From: Kiritimatiellia bacterium
GTDB taxonomy: Bacteria > Verrucomicrobiota > Kiritimatiellia > JAFGHX01
Assembly (NCBI GenBank): GCA_016929905.1
Contig: JAFGHX010000353.1
Coordinates: forward strand, 1 to 42,177
Length of the DNA stretch: 42,177 nt
Direction: 5' to 3'
Position numbers and translations under genes: made by a program. Positions 32,888 through 40,872 of this stretch are shown in pieces (position 1 is the first letter of the stretch; every line of letters begins with the position of its first letter). Below the pieces are notes generated by a model that searched no databases, had not been told where the DNA came from, and saw only the letters and a list, made by a program, of their open reading frames with translations.

Positions 32888-34003
32888 TCATTTCTTGGCT
32901 TTCGCCCTGAACCTGTCGAATTTCTCAACGAGTTTGAACGGATCAGATGAAACCACGCTCGCCCCGAAAAGGGTCTCCAGAATACCCATATCATTTGGCT
33001 TGACCTTTCCCGGGGTGACGGCGCCGCGATCCAGCAGACGAACGATCAGTGGCCAGGCGCCGGCGTTCTCGAACGGGGAGAAGAACACCGCCACGTTGAA
33101 CGACCGAACGCGCAGCTGACCGAGGAAGAAGCGCAGGACGAGGTGCAGCGAATCGGCCAGACGTGAGCACAGGACTTGAGGACGTTTGAACCAGTCTTCA
33201 CCGGAGGGTCGAAGGCGCACAAGCCGGAGCTCCTTCTCCTTGGCCGGAGTCAGACACGCTGCCAGCCAGTAGTCTCGGCTCAGCCTGCGACACAGACCCA
33301 AAGCCTGATGTGCCGCTACCCAATCGCGCCAGTAGCCTCTTCTGCGGATCGCGGCTCGTTGCCACGGGCTCGGTTGATGGAGTGCCAACATGTGGGCATG
33401 GCCGTGGACCTGCGAAGCACCGGCAGGCCACAAGCAGTTCCAGCCAAGGGAGGGCCAGCGTGCCAACCGATCCTCTTTGCGGAGCTGTTTGCACCAGTCC
33501 ACCGCGACACGGAGAATGTCTTCAAGCTGCGGCCGTGAGATCCGATGCGGGTCATGGCGACGAAAGACGAGTACACCATGGTTCCTATCGTACGGGCACA
33601 GATTCGCTGCACTCACAGCCCCAGCCCGCTCAATCCTGGGAAGCTGCCGGTACGCGGTCAGCTCGCCGGGGCGGCAGAAATCGCAGTGCTTCTTGCTGTT
33701 GCGGATATAGGCCTTGAGACTCTGAATATCCTTCCCGGACCTCCCGCCTGCGAGCGGGCGCCTTGACCGCGTCTCGTTGAAGAGTGTCTCGTCAAACGTG
33801 TACCGATCCCGAATGCGCACGCCGCGCTGGTCGCAGAGTTCAGCAGGGTCTAGCCCGTACTCCTCACGCGCCTTCTTCGCAAGAGCACTCGGAATCTCCA
33901 AGTGCGCACGGAAGGCATCAAAGTCATACATCCGCCGTACCGTGCGTTTCTCTCTCTCCGTCAAGTTCTTTACGTAGTCTGTGACGTTCACGATGCATCT
34001 CAT
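32888..34003 (-). CDS. GalT-like HIT-superfamily nucleotidyltransferase/hydrolase
   Basis: 371 residues. The GalT-type zinc site is visible as C107-x-x-C110 (CDFC), H150 (VFRRHDP) and H200. The active-site segment GASQVHGHAHML matches GASQPHPHGQ of galactose-1-phosphate uridylyltransferase, giving catalytic H202. Where GalT has Gln, this protein has H204, so the motif is H-x-H-x-H as in HIT hydrolases. It may therefore transfer or cleave a nucleotidyl group on an unknown substrate rather than act in the Leloir pathway. GAGGAGG precedes ATG 34003. The last ~150 residues are less recognisable. It is transcribed with the phosphotransferase gene and away from the regulator-like gene. Confidence 0.75.
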   Translation of the reverse strand: MRCIVNVTDYVKNLTEREKRTVRRMYDFDAFRAHLEIPSALAKKAREEYGLDPAELCDQRGVRIRDRYTFDETLFNETRSRRPLAGGRSGKDIQSLKAYIRNSKKHCDFCRPGELTAYRQLPRIERAGAVSAANLCPYDRNHGVLVFRRHDPHRISRPQLEDILRVAVDWCKQLRKEDRLARWPSLGWNCLWPAGASQVHGHAHMLALHQPSPWQRAAIRRRGYWRDWVAAHQALGLCRRLSRDYWLAACLTPAKEKELRLVRLRPSGEDWFKRPQVLCSRLADSLHLVLRFFLGQLRVRSFNVAVFFSPFENAGAWPLIVRLLDRGAVTPGKVKPNDMGILETLFGASVVSSDPFKLVEKFDRFRAKAKK

Positions 34004-34028
34004 CGCTTCCCTCCTCAATTTACTTTCT

Positions 34029-34057
34029 ACCTTAGCAGTCCGGACGGACGGTGTCAA
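34029..34057 (-). promoter_or_regulatory. Promoter of the GalT-like/phosphotransferase operon
   Basis: On the minus strand, TTGACA (34057-34052), 17 bp, then TAAGGT (34034-34029) lie 26 bp before the start codon. The rest of the 34004-34203 spacer is strongly AT-rich compared with its surroundings and must also hold the divergent gene's promoter, for which no clear boxes were seen. Confidence 0.6.
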
Positions 34058-34203
34058 TGTAATTATTACACAACTAGAACAATTAAGTCGTTACTGAAAG
34101 TATTAATACTCATAGTCTTGTGGTTTACTTCTTTGATTGTCGTTTGGGGTAACTCTGTGTAACAATTACTAAGCGCCAGCAGGCGTGTAACGAGGAGGCC
34201 GCT

Positions 34204-35361
34204 ATGAAAGAGGACACCGTTTCGGGTTACGACTGGCTTGTTCACTTCTGGAAACACTGCGTGCCGGTTGAGCCGCAGCGCACATGGGATCTTGTTGTGC
34301 TGATCGACGGCGATCTGGCATTGCGGGACGGATTTGCATACGCCCTGTTGCGCGACTGCCTGAGCACGCGCCGCGACGTTGCGCACCGTTTTGTCAGGGC
34401 GTGGTCCAGTAGGCCCACTCATTCTGACCTAGAGGTACCGGCAAAGGCAGACACCAACATCCTGTTCCTCGGACGGCCCAAGCCCAGTTCGTCCTGCCCT
34501 CGATACAACAAAGCCGTTGGCGAGCTCGAGGGCAAGGCGTTCGGCCGATTCAGCGATCCGACTACCGGCGGTGCGGGCAGGGAGATTCAATACGGGAAAA
34601 CGGTCTTTCACCGACACGCGATTGAAGAGCCCGAGGAGGGGCGCTACAGGCGCTGCGACCGCGACTACGGCCTGCTATTTCTGCGGCATACGCTTGAGAG
34701 GAAGCCGGAAGAGAAGAGCGGCCCCCGCCTTGTTGCTATTGGCGGGTTGGGCGCCCTGGGCACTCTTGGGCTTGCCCAAATCCTCACGACGCCCGAGAAG
34801 CGCTGCAAGCTCGCGCAACAGGCGGCCGAGGTGCTGGAGCTGCAGCAACACCACCGTTGGGCCCGTCATGTCGAGATGTGTGTTCGCGTCCAAGTCTCAG
34901 GTGAGACGGCACTCGACAGGATACTCAACGCGCTCGCCGAAGGCGATGCCGATGCCTTTGATTTTCAGGTGGAAGCCATAGCCGTTGAGAACGAGGACGG
35001 GACGGCTGATATCAGGATCAGGAAGGAGCGTGACGCCGTCTACGAGATCCGTCTGAGAAGGATCGACGGACGGAACCAAGTGCGGGTCGTGCCGGGCGGC
35101 TCTTGGTCCGATTTGCCCCCAAAACGCTTCGAGCTGCTCGAACTTCTGAACGATGCACGCGAGATGCCTGCACACGAATTGTGTCGCAGACTCGGATACA
35201 TGGGGCAGGGCGACAAGGGAGAACCGAACCAGAAGACGCTGACAAGGCTGTCCAAATTGATCCACGACCTGAACAAGAGTCTCGAAAACGCGTGTGGCGA
35301 AAAGAGAATTCGGCCCGTTCGCTTCGACAAGCCGAAAAAGGTCTACCGGTTGCGCCTTTGA
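34204..35361 (+). CDS. Probable sensor protein with C-terminal winged-helix domain
   Basis: 385 residues, no confident family. Residues ~25-200 alternate strands and helices (DLVVLIDGDLAL; TNILFLGRPKPSSS; DYGLLFLRHTL; PRLVAIGGLGALGTLGLAQIL), resembling a Rossmann-like ligand-sensing domain. Residues ~205-290 are mixed. The end (~298-385; PPKRFELLELLNDAREMPAHELCRRLGYMG, then LTRLSKLIHDLNKSL and KKVYRLRL) looks like a winged helix for DNA binding. GAGGAGG fixes the start. It is divergent from the GalT-like/phosphotransferase operon, so it is the natural candidate for its regulator. A terminator follows at 35443. Confidence 0.55.
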   Translation: MKEDTVSGYDWLVHFWKHCVPVEPQRTWDLVVLIDGDLALRDGFAYALLRDCLSTRRDVAHRFVRAWSSRPTHSDLEVPAKADTNILFLGRPKPSSSCPRYNKAVGELEGKAFGRFSDPTTGGAGREIQYGKTVFHRHAIEEPEEGRYRRCDRDYGLLFLRHTLERKPEEKSGPRLVAIGGLGALGTLGLAQILTTPEKRCKLAQQAAEVLELQQHHRWARHVEMCVRVQVSGETALDRILNALAEGDADAFDFQVEAIAVENEDGTADIRIRKERDAVYEIRLRRIDGRNQVRVVPGGSWSDLPPKRFELLELLNDAREMPAHELCRRLGYMGQGDKGEPNQKTLTRLSKLIHDLNKSLENACGEKRIRPVRFDKPKKVYRLRL

Positions 35362-35442
35362 TTGATGATCGCGTGCTGCCCGGAGCGTGCCGCTCCACGT
35401 CACTCAGCCTGCGGACGCCGATTCGGACGCCCGCTTATGGTG

Positions 35443-35462
35443 CGGCGGTCGCTGCCGTTTTT
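35443..35462 (+). terminator. Rho-independent terminator after the winged-helix gene
   Basis: CGGCGG, loop TCG, CTGCCG (one G-T pair), followed at once by TTTTT: a compact 6-bp stem with T-run, 81 bp after the gene's stop and upstream of leuS. Confidence 0.7.
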
Positions 35463-35548
35463 CCTTTATCTCGCCCGCGGTCGGAGTAACATGGTGTGCT
35501 TTCGACAAACGCTGACGGTGCAGGAGCATGAACAGGGCAAGGCGGGCC

Positions 35549-38077
35549 ATGAAAGAGAAATACCCATTCCACGAAATCGAGCCCAAGTGGCAGGCGTATT
35601 GGGCGGAGAACAAGCTGTTCGCCGTGGATACGGCGCAGACGGCGGACAAGTTCTACTGCCTGATGATGTTTCCCTATCCGTCGGCGGCGCTGCACGTGGG
35701 GCACGGGCGCAACTACATTATCGGCGACGCCGTCGCGCGCTACAAGAAGATGTGCGGCATGAACGTGCTCACGCCGATGGGCTGGGACTCGTTCGGGCTG
35801 CCGGCGGAGAACGCCGCGATCAAGTCCGGGATCCCGCCCAAGGAAAGCGTGATGCAGAACATCGCCACGATGAAGCGGCAGCTCAATGCGTGGGGCGTCT
35901 GCTACGACTGGGACCGCGAAATCGCCGCCTGCCTGCCCGACTACTACAAGTGGACGCAATGGCTGTTCCTGAAGCTGTTCGAGAAGGGGCTGGCCTACAA
36001 GGCGGAGGCGCCCGTGAACTGGTGCCCGTCCTGCGCGACCGTGCTGGCCAACGAACAGGTGGTGAACGGCAAGTGCGAGCGGTGCGAGAGCGAGGTGACG
36101 GAGAAATCGCTCGAGCAGTGGTTCTTCAAGATCACCGCCTACGCGCAGCGTTTGTTGGACGACTTGTCGAAGCTCGGCGGCTGGCCGGAGCGCGTGCGGA
36201 TCATGCAGCGGAACTGGATCGGGCGCAGCGAAGGCACGAAGGTCGATTTCGGGCTCGTGCCCCGCGCCGACGGCGCGCCGGACAGCGAGCCGGCCGTTCC
36301 GTGTTTCACGACGCGGGTGGACACCATCTACGGCTGCACCTACATGGTGCTCGCGCCCGAGTACCCGCCGTTGAAAGAGATGATCAAGGGGCTGCCGGAG
36401 GAAGAGGCGGTTCTGGCCTTCGTCGCGAAGGCCGCGCGGATGACGAAGGTGGACCGCACGGCGGACACGATCGAAAAGAACGGCGTCTTTACCGGCCGCT
36501 ACGTCGTCAACCCCTACAACGGGGAGCAGATCCCGCTCTGGGTGGCCGACTACGTGCTGATGGACTACGGGACCGGGGCGGTCATGGCCGTGCCCGCGCA
36601 TGACACGCGCGACTGGGCCTTTGCCCGGAAGTACGGCCTCGAGATCCGGCTTTCGATCCAGAACCCGGAGAAGAACCTGGAGCTGGCCGAGATGGCGGAC
36701 GCCTACGTCGAGTATGGGGTCACGACCGATTCGGGCCCGTTCTCCGGCCTCGCGAGCGCGGCGGCCATCGCGAAGATGACCGAACATGCCGCGCAGACGG
36801 GGTTCGGCGGGGGCATGGTGGACTACCGGCTGCGCGACTGGCTGATCAGTCGCCAGCGCTATTGGGGCGCACCCATTCCCGTCGTCTACTGCGGCAACTG
36901 CGGGACCGTGCCGGTCCCCGAACAGGATCTGCCCGTCCTCCTGCCGGAGGACGTCGAGTTCAGGCCCACGGGCGAGTCGCCGCTGGCCCGGTGCGCCGCC
37001 TTTGTGAACACGACCTGTCCGAAATGCGGGAAGCCGGCCCGGCGCGAGACGGACACGATGGACACGTTCGTCGATTCGAGCTGGTACTTCCTCCGGTTCC
37101 TTTCGCCCAAGGACGACGCGCAGGCGTTCGACGCGCAAACCTGCAACAACTGGATGCCCGTCGACCAGTATATCGGCGGGATCGAGCATGCGATTCTGCA
37201 CCTCATGTATGCGCGGTTCTTCACCAAGGCGCTCTGCGACATGGGGCTGATCGCTTTCGACGAACCCTTCCAGCACCTGTTCACCCAGGGCATGATCTGC
37301 AAGCGCAGCGAGCGCGACGGGCAGCTGTACAAGATGTCCAAATCCAAGGGCAACGTCGTGAGCCCCGACGAACTGATCCGGGAATACGGCGCCGATACCG
37401 TTCGCCTCTACACGCTCTTCATCGGCCCGCCGGAAAAGGACGCCGAGTGGAGCGACCAGGGCATAGAAGGGGCGTTCCGGTTCCTGCGGCGGGTCTGGCG
37501 GCTCGTTCACCAGAACCAGGCCACGCTCAACGCGGCCGCCGGACTCCAGCCCGACCTTGCCGCGATGGAGGAGCCGGAGCGGGATGTGTACCGCAAGACG
37601 CACGAGAGTATCCGGACGATCACGCAGGGGCTGGAAGGCAGCTTTCACTTCAACTCGGCGATCGCGCAGATCATGGAACTGACCAACGCGCTCGAGAAGC
37701 TGGAGGTCGAGCCCGACGGGCCGGCTCAGAAGCGGGCGGTCTTCCGCACGACGGTCGAAACGATCACCATCCTGTTGTCGCCGTTCGCTCCGCATTTCGC
37801 GGAGGAGATCTGGCAGGAGCTCGGGCACGAGCCGAGCATCCTGAGCGTGCCGTGGCCGACGCCCGACGCCGCCGCCCTGGCGCGCGAGCAGGTGGAAATG
37901 GTCGTGCAGGTGAACGGCAAGGTGCGCGGCCGCGTCACGGTCCCGGCCGACGCCGATCAAGCGGCGGTGGAAGAGGCGGCCAAGGCGGATGCCGGCGTGC
38001 AGAAATACACGGCAGGCAAGACGGTGCGGAAGGTGATCGTGGTCCCGCGCAAGCTCGTGAATGTCGTCGTGTCGTGA
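35549..38077 (+). CDS. leuS: Leucyl-tRNA synthetase
   Basis: 842 residues, the normal length for bacterial LeuRS. The HIGH motif is H49-V-G-H52 (FPYPSAALHVGHGR). A zinc-ribbon-like insert CPSC...CERC follows, then the CP1 editing domain with TTRVDTIYG and the DYGTGAVMAVPAHD segment. KMSKS is at residues 595-599 (KMSKSKGN), and an anticodon-binding helical domain and C-terminal domain complete it. It charges tRNA-Leu with leucine in the cytosol. ATG 35549 matches the usual MKEKYPFHEIEPKWQ beginning; the earlier ATG at 35528 has its AGGAG too close. Confidence 0.97.
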   Translation: MKEKYPFHEIEPKWQAYWAENKLFAVDTAQTADKFYCLMMFPYPSAALHVGHGRNYIIGDAVARYKKMCGMNVLTPMGWDSFGLPAENAAIKSGIPPKESVMQNIATMKRQLNAWGVCYDWDREIAACLPDYYKWTQWLFLKLFEKGLAYKAEAPVNWCPSCATVLANEQVVNGKCERCESEVTEKSLEQWFFKITAYAQRLLDDLSKLGGWPERVRIMQRNWIGRSEGTKVDFGLVPRADGAPDSEPAVPCFTTRVDTIYGCTYMVLAPEYPPLKEMIKGLPEEEAVLAFVAKAARMTKVDRTADTIEKNGVFTGRYVVNPYNGEQIPLWVADYVLMDYGTGAVMAVPAHDTRDWAFARKYGLEIRLSIQNPEKNLELAEMADAYVEYGVTTDSGPFSGLASAAAIAKMTEHAAQTGFGGGMVDYRLRDWLISRQRYWGAPIPVVYCGNCGTVPVPEQDLPVLLPEDVEFRPTGESPLARCAAFVNTTCPKCGKPARRETDTMDTFVDSSWYFLRFLSPKDDAQAFDAQTCNNWMPVDQYIGGIEHAILHLMYARFFTKALCDMGLIAFDEPFQHLFTQGMICKRSERDGQLYKMSKSKGNVVSPDELIREYGADTVRLYTLFIGPPEKDAEWSDQGIEGAFRFLRRVWRLVHQNQATLNAAAGLQPDLAAMEEPERDVYRKTHESIRTITQGLEGSFHFNSAIAQIMELTNALEKLEVEPDGPAQKRAVFRTTVETITILLSPFAPHFAEEIWQELGHEPSILSVPWPTPDAAALAREQVEMVVQVNGKVRGRVTVPADADQAAVEEAAKADAGVQKYTAGKTVRKVIVVPRKLVNVVVS

Positions 38078-38097
38078 AGGACGGGGCGGCGCGCGAA

Positions 38098-38193
38098 GTA
38101 GAAGAGCCGTCCCGGCTCTTCCTCCCCGGCGGCACAGAGTGCCGTGGGGACCGGGCCTCCGGCCCGGAGGAAGCGGCGAGACGCCGCTTCTAC
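38098..38193 (+). repeat. Multi-hairpin repeat family A, copy 3
   Basis: Starts GTAGAAG 21 bp after the leuS stop and ends CTTCTAC. Stems: GAGCCG-TCC-CGGCTC; CCCC..CGGCAC-AGA-GTGCCG.GGGG; CCGGGCC-TCC-GGCCCGG; GCGGCG-AGA-CGCCGC. It is in sense orientation relative to leuS. Confidence 0.88.
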
Positions 38194-38222
38194 TTTCACG
38201 TTCTAGTCTGGAGGAGAACCGC

Positions 38223-38486
38223 ATGCCAGAGGCCGAGCCGTCCACCCGGTGGGCCAGGCTGAAGAGGCGCGCGCAGAAATGGCCGCCGGTCCGCGCCGCG
38301 ATTGGGGCGTGGTTCTACCTCACGGAACGCGAACGTTGGGCGCTGTTCGTCGTGCTTGCCCTGGCGCTGCTCGGCGTCGTGGCCAGGTATTGGCATCTCC
38401 GGAGGTCGGAGTCGGAACCGTACCAACCGGCCGGCCTGCCGGCCGAGTCGGATTCGTTGCGGGCGGATGCTGACGGCCGGCGCTGA
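38223..38486 (+). CDS. Small single-pass membrane protein
   Basis: 87 residues. A basic N-terminus (KRRAQKWPPVRAAIGAWFYLTERER) precedes one transmembrane helix (WALFVVLALALLGVVARYW, ~39-57) and a short polar tail. GGAGGAG at the start is convincing. The family is not recognised; ComEA-type competence proteins can begin similarly, but the DNA-binding part is absent. Confidence 0.65.
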   Translation: MPEAEPSTRWARLKRRAQKWPPVRAAIGAWFYLTERERWALFVVLALALLGVVARYWHLRRSESEPYQPAGLPAESDSLRADADGRR

Positions 38487-38536
38487 CACTAAACGACTTT
38501 GCGAAAGAGCTGCACGCTTCAGCGCGTCTGTGAGTA

Positions 38537-38581
38537 GGGCGGCCGTCTCGGCCGCCCATGGCCGGGCGAGGACGCCCGGCC
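38537..38581. repeat. Tandem GC hairpins between two genes
   Basis: GGGCGGCC-GTCTC-GGCCGCCC (38537-38557) is followed three bases later by GGCCGGGCG-AGGA-CGCCCGGCC (38560-38581). It is preceded by GTAG, as in the other repeat families. It lies 55 bp before the HIT gene. Confidence 0.7.
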
Positions 38582-38636
38582 TGCTTGGATGGCGTGCGAG
38601 CTCCGCATGAAGCGAAGCAACCGGTAAGGAGACCCC

Positions 38637-39053
38637 ATGAGTGACGACTGCGTGTTCTGCAAGATTGTCGCGGGCGAGTTGCCGGCGACGAAGATCTGCG
38701 AGGACGACGATGTGCTCGCGTTTCTGGATATCGGGCCGGTGGTCAAGGGGCACACGCTCGTGATTCCGAAAGCGCACTACGCCACCATCATGGATGTGCC
38801 GGTGGAGCTGCTGCAGAAGGTGATCGCCGTGGCCAAGACGATCGCCGAAGCGCAGACCGCCGGACTGAAGGCCGAGGGCGTGAACGTGGGGCAGGCCAAC
38901 GGGCGAGTGGCCAATCAGATCGTGCCGCACATGCATTTCCACGTCATCCCGCGTTTCGAGGCCGACGGGCATTCCTTTAGCTGGACCCCGAAGAAATACG
39001 ACGGCCCCGCCGAAATGCAGGCGTTCGCGGGAAAGATCACCGGGGCGCTGTGA
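38637..39053 (+). CDS. HIT-family nucleotide-binding hydrolase (Hint-type)
   Basis: 138 residues. C5-x-x-C8 (CVFCKI) and the histidine triad H98-M-H100-F-H102 (PHMHFHVIPR) define a histidine triad protein of the HinT/protein kinase C inhibitor type. It probably hydrolyses purine nucleoside phosphoramidates or dinucleotides. TAAGGAG precedes the start. Repeat A4 begins three bases after the stop. Confidence 0.93.
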   Translation: MSDDCVFCKIVAGELPATKICEDDDVLAFLDIGPVVKGHTLVIPKAHYATIMDVPVELLQKVIAVAKTIAEAQTAGLKAEGVNVGQANGRVANQIVPHMHFHVIPRFEADGHSFSWTPKKYDGPAEMQAFAGKITGAL

Positions 39054-39055
39054 GT

Positions 39056-39153
39056 GTAGAAGAGCCGTCTCGGCTCTTGCCCCCCGCCGACACGATGTGT
39101 CGGCGAAGGGGCGGCCCTTCGGCCCGGGGGAAGCGGCGGGACGCCGCTTCTAC
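39056..39153 (+). repeat. Multi-hairpin repeat family A, copy 4
   Basis: Begins GTAGAAG directly after the HIT stop and ends CTTCTAC, 44 bp before the end of the convergent guaA gene. Stems: GAGCCG-TCT-CGGCTC; GCCGACAC-GAT-GTGTCGGC, where a G-C pair of the other copies is A-T; a shorter GGCC/GGCC stem; GCGGCG-GGA-CGCCGC. Confidence 0.88.
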
Positions 39154-39197
39154 TATCGGCGCCCGCCCATGCCGCGGTTGCCGCCGCGGCAATCGCG

Positions 39198-40739
39198 TCA
39201 TTCCCACTCGATCGTGGCCGGCGGCTTGGAGCTGATGTCGTACAGGACGCGGTTGACGCCCTTGACCTCGTTGATGATGCGGTTGGAGATGCGGCCGAGC
39301 AGCTCGTGCGGGAGCTTGGCCCAGTCGGCGGTCATGCCGTCCTCACTGGTGATGACGCGCAGGGAGACGGTGTATTCGTAGGTGCGCGCGTCGCCCATCA
39401 CCCCGACACTCTGAACGGGGAGCAGCACGGCGAACCACTGCCAGAGCCTGAGCGTGTGCTGGTGCGGGTCGAGCTCCTCGCGCACGCGTTGGTCGGCGGC
39501 GCGCAGGATCGCGAGCCGCTCGGCGGTCACCGGGCCGACGAGCCGGACCGCGAGGCCGGGGCCGGGAAACGGCTGGCGGTAGACGATCGAGGACGGCAGC
39601 CCCAGTTCGAGCCCGACGCGGCGGACCTCGTCCTTGAACAGGTCGCGCAGCGGCTCGATCAGCTTGAATTTCAGGTCTTTGGGCAGCCCGCCGACGTTGT
39701 GATGGCTCTTGATCACCGAGCTGGGCCCGCCTTTGGCCGACACGCTTTCGATGACGTCCGGGTACAGCGTGCCCTGCGCCAGGTAGTGGATCGTGCCGAG
39801 CTTGCGCGCCTCGGCGGCAAACACGTCGATGAACTTGTGCCCGATGATCTTGCGTTTCCGTTCCGGGTCCGCCACGCCGTTCAGGGCGGCGAGGAACTCG
39901 TCGGTGGCATCGGCGTAGTGCAGGTTCATGTTGAATTCATCGCCGAATACCCGCACCACCTGCTCGGCCTCGCCCTCGCGCAGGCACCCGTTGTTCACGA
40001 ACACGCATTGGAGCCGGTCGCCGATCGCATTGTGCAGCAGCGTCGCCACCACCGAGGAGTCGACGCCGCCGCTCAGCCCGCACAGCACGCGGCCGTCGCC
40101 GACCTCCTGCCGGATGGCCTCCGTCGCTTCCGTCACGAAACTGGCCATCGTCCAGTTCCGGCCGCAGCCGCAGATGCGGTGCAGGAAGTTGGCGAACAGA
40201 TCGCCGCCCCAGGGCGTGTGCACGACTTCCGGATGAAACTGCACGCCGTAGAGGTGCCGCTTGGTGTCGCCCATCGCGGCGACGGGGCACGTGTCGGTCT
40301 TGGCCAGAACGGCGAACCCGTCCGGCAGCTTCGAGACCTGGTCGCCGTGGCTCATCCAGACGGGCATCTCGCCGCTCAGGCCGCGGAACAGCTTCGAGCC
40401 GCGGGCGATCCGGATCGAGGCGTGTCCGTATTCCGCCGCCTTGGCCTTGGCGACGGCCCCGCCCAGCAGGTGCGCCATCAACTGCGTGCCGTAGCAGATG
40501 CCGAGAACCGGGACGCCGAGCGCGAAAACGGCGGGGTCGCAGTGCGGCGCGCCCTGATCGAATACGCTCGACGGGCCGCCGGTGAGGATGATGCCCTTCG
40601 GTTTCCGCCCGCGCAGCTTGGCGACGGGCGTGTCATAGGGGACGAGTTCGCAGTATACGTTCTGCTCACGCACGCGGCGCGCGATAAGCTGGTTGTACTG
40701 CGCGCCGAAATCCAGGATGACGATCTTCTCGCGTGACAT
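39198..40739 (-). CDS. guaA: GMP synthase (glutamine-hydrolysing)
   Basis: 513 residues, full length. The N-terminal class I glutamine amidotransferase has the nucleophile C82 (GICYGTQLMAH) and the His-Glu pair in QFHPEV. The ATP-pyrophosphatase domain has the P-loop LSGGVDSSVVATLL. The C-terminal dimerisation domain ends RVLYDISSKPPATIEWE, which is characteristic. It converts XMP to GMP in the cytosol. Confidence 0.97.
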   Translation of the reverse strand: MSREKIVILDFGAQYNQLIARRVREQNVYCELVPYDTPVAKLRGRKPKGIILTGGPSSVFDQGAPHCDPAVFALGVPVLGICYGTQLMAHLLGGAVAKAKAAEYGHASIRIARGSKLFRGLSGEMPVWMSHGDQVSKLPDGFAVLAKTDTCPVAAMGDTKRHLYGVQFHPEVVHTPWGGDLFANFLHRICGCGRNWTMASFVTEATEAIRQEVGDGRVLCGLSGGVDSSVVATLLHNAIGDRLQCVFVNNGCLREGEAEQVVRVFGDEFNMNLHYADATDEFLAALNGVADPERKRKIIGHKFIDVFAAEARKLGTIHYLAQGTLYPDVIESVSAKGGPSSVIKSHHNVGGLPKDLKFKLIEPLRDLFKDEVRRVGLELGLPSSIVYRQPFPGPGLAVRLVGPVTAERLAILRAADQRVREELDPHQHTLRLWQWFAVLLPVQSVGVMGDARTYEYTVSLRVITSEDGMTADWAKLPHELLGRISNRIINEVKGVNRVLYDISSKPPATIEWE

Positions 40740-40791
40740 CGGGCTAATCTGCCACCAGGCGCCGGGTCTGTCCAGTCGAATTGGAGCCGGT

Positions 40792-40860
40792 TCAGGGGTT
40801 CAAGGCGACGGCCGCCACGATGGTCTTGCCGTCGGGGCTCCAGGCGCTGTCGGAGACCAT
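40792..40860 (-). pseudogene. Remnant of a TolB/WD40-like propeller gene
   Basis: The minus-strand frame from 40860 reads MVSDSAWSPDGKTIVAAV then ALNP and stops. The S-P-D-G-K-T segment is the signature of PD40/TolB-type propeller blades, and the piece looks like the last blade of a larger protein. It lies 12 bp after the hydrolase stop, with no upstream propeller sequence, so most of the gene has been lost. Confidence 0.4.
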
Positions 40861-40872
40861 GCACCGCGCCGT

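Noticed and set aside
32888..34003. Genuine galT of the Leloir pathway
   Set aside because: The motif is H-x-H-x-H instead of H-x-H-x-Q, the N- and C-terminal parts are divergent, and no galK or galE lies nearby.
35435..38245. Very long open frame on the minus strand across leuS
   Set aside because: It is the antisense of a clear leucyl-tRNA synthetase. Long opposite-strand frames are expected in GC-rich codon-biased DNA, and the translation is rich in Arg, His and Gly with no domain.
39056..39153. Family A repeats as ordinary rho-independent terminators or tRNAs
   Set aside because: They have four stem-loops, no T-run after the last stem, and none of the conserved tRNA arm sequences. A transcription-ending effect is still possible.
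39306..40736. Plus-strand frame across guaA
   Set aside because: Antisense of a full-length GMP synthase.
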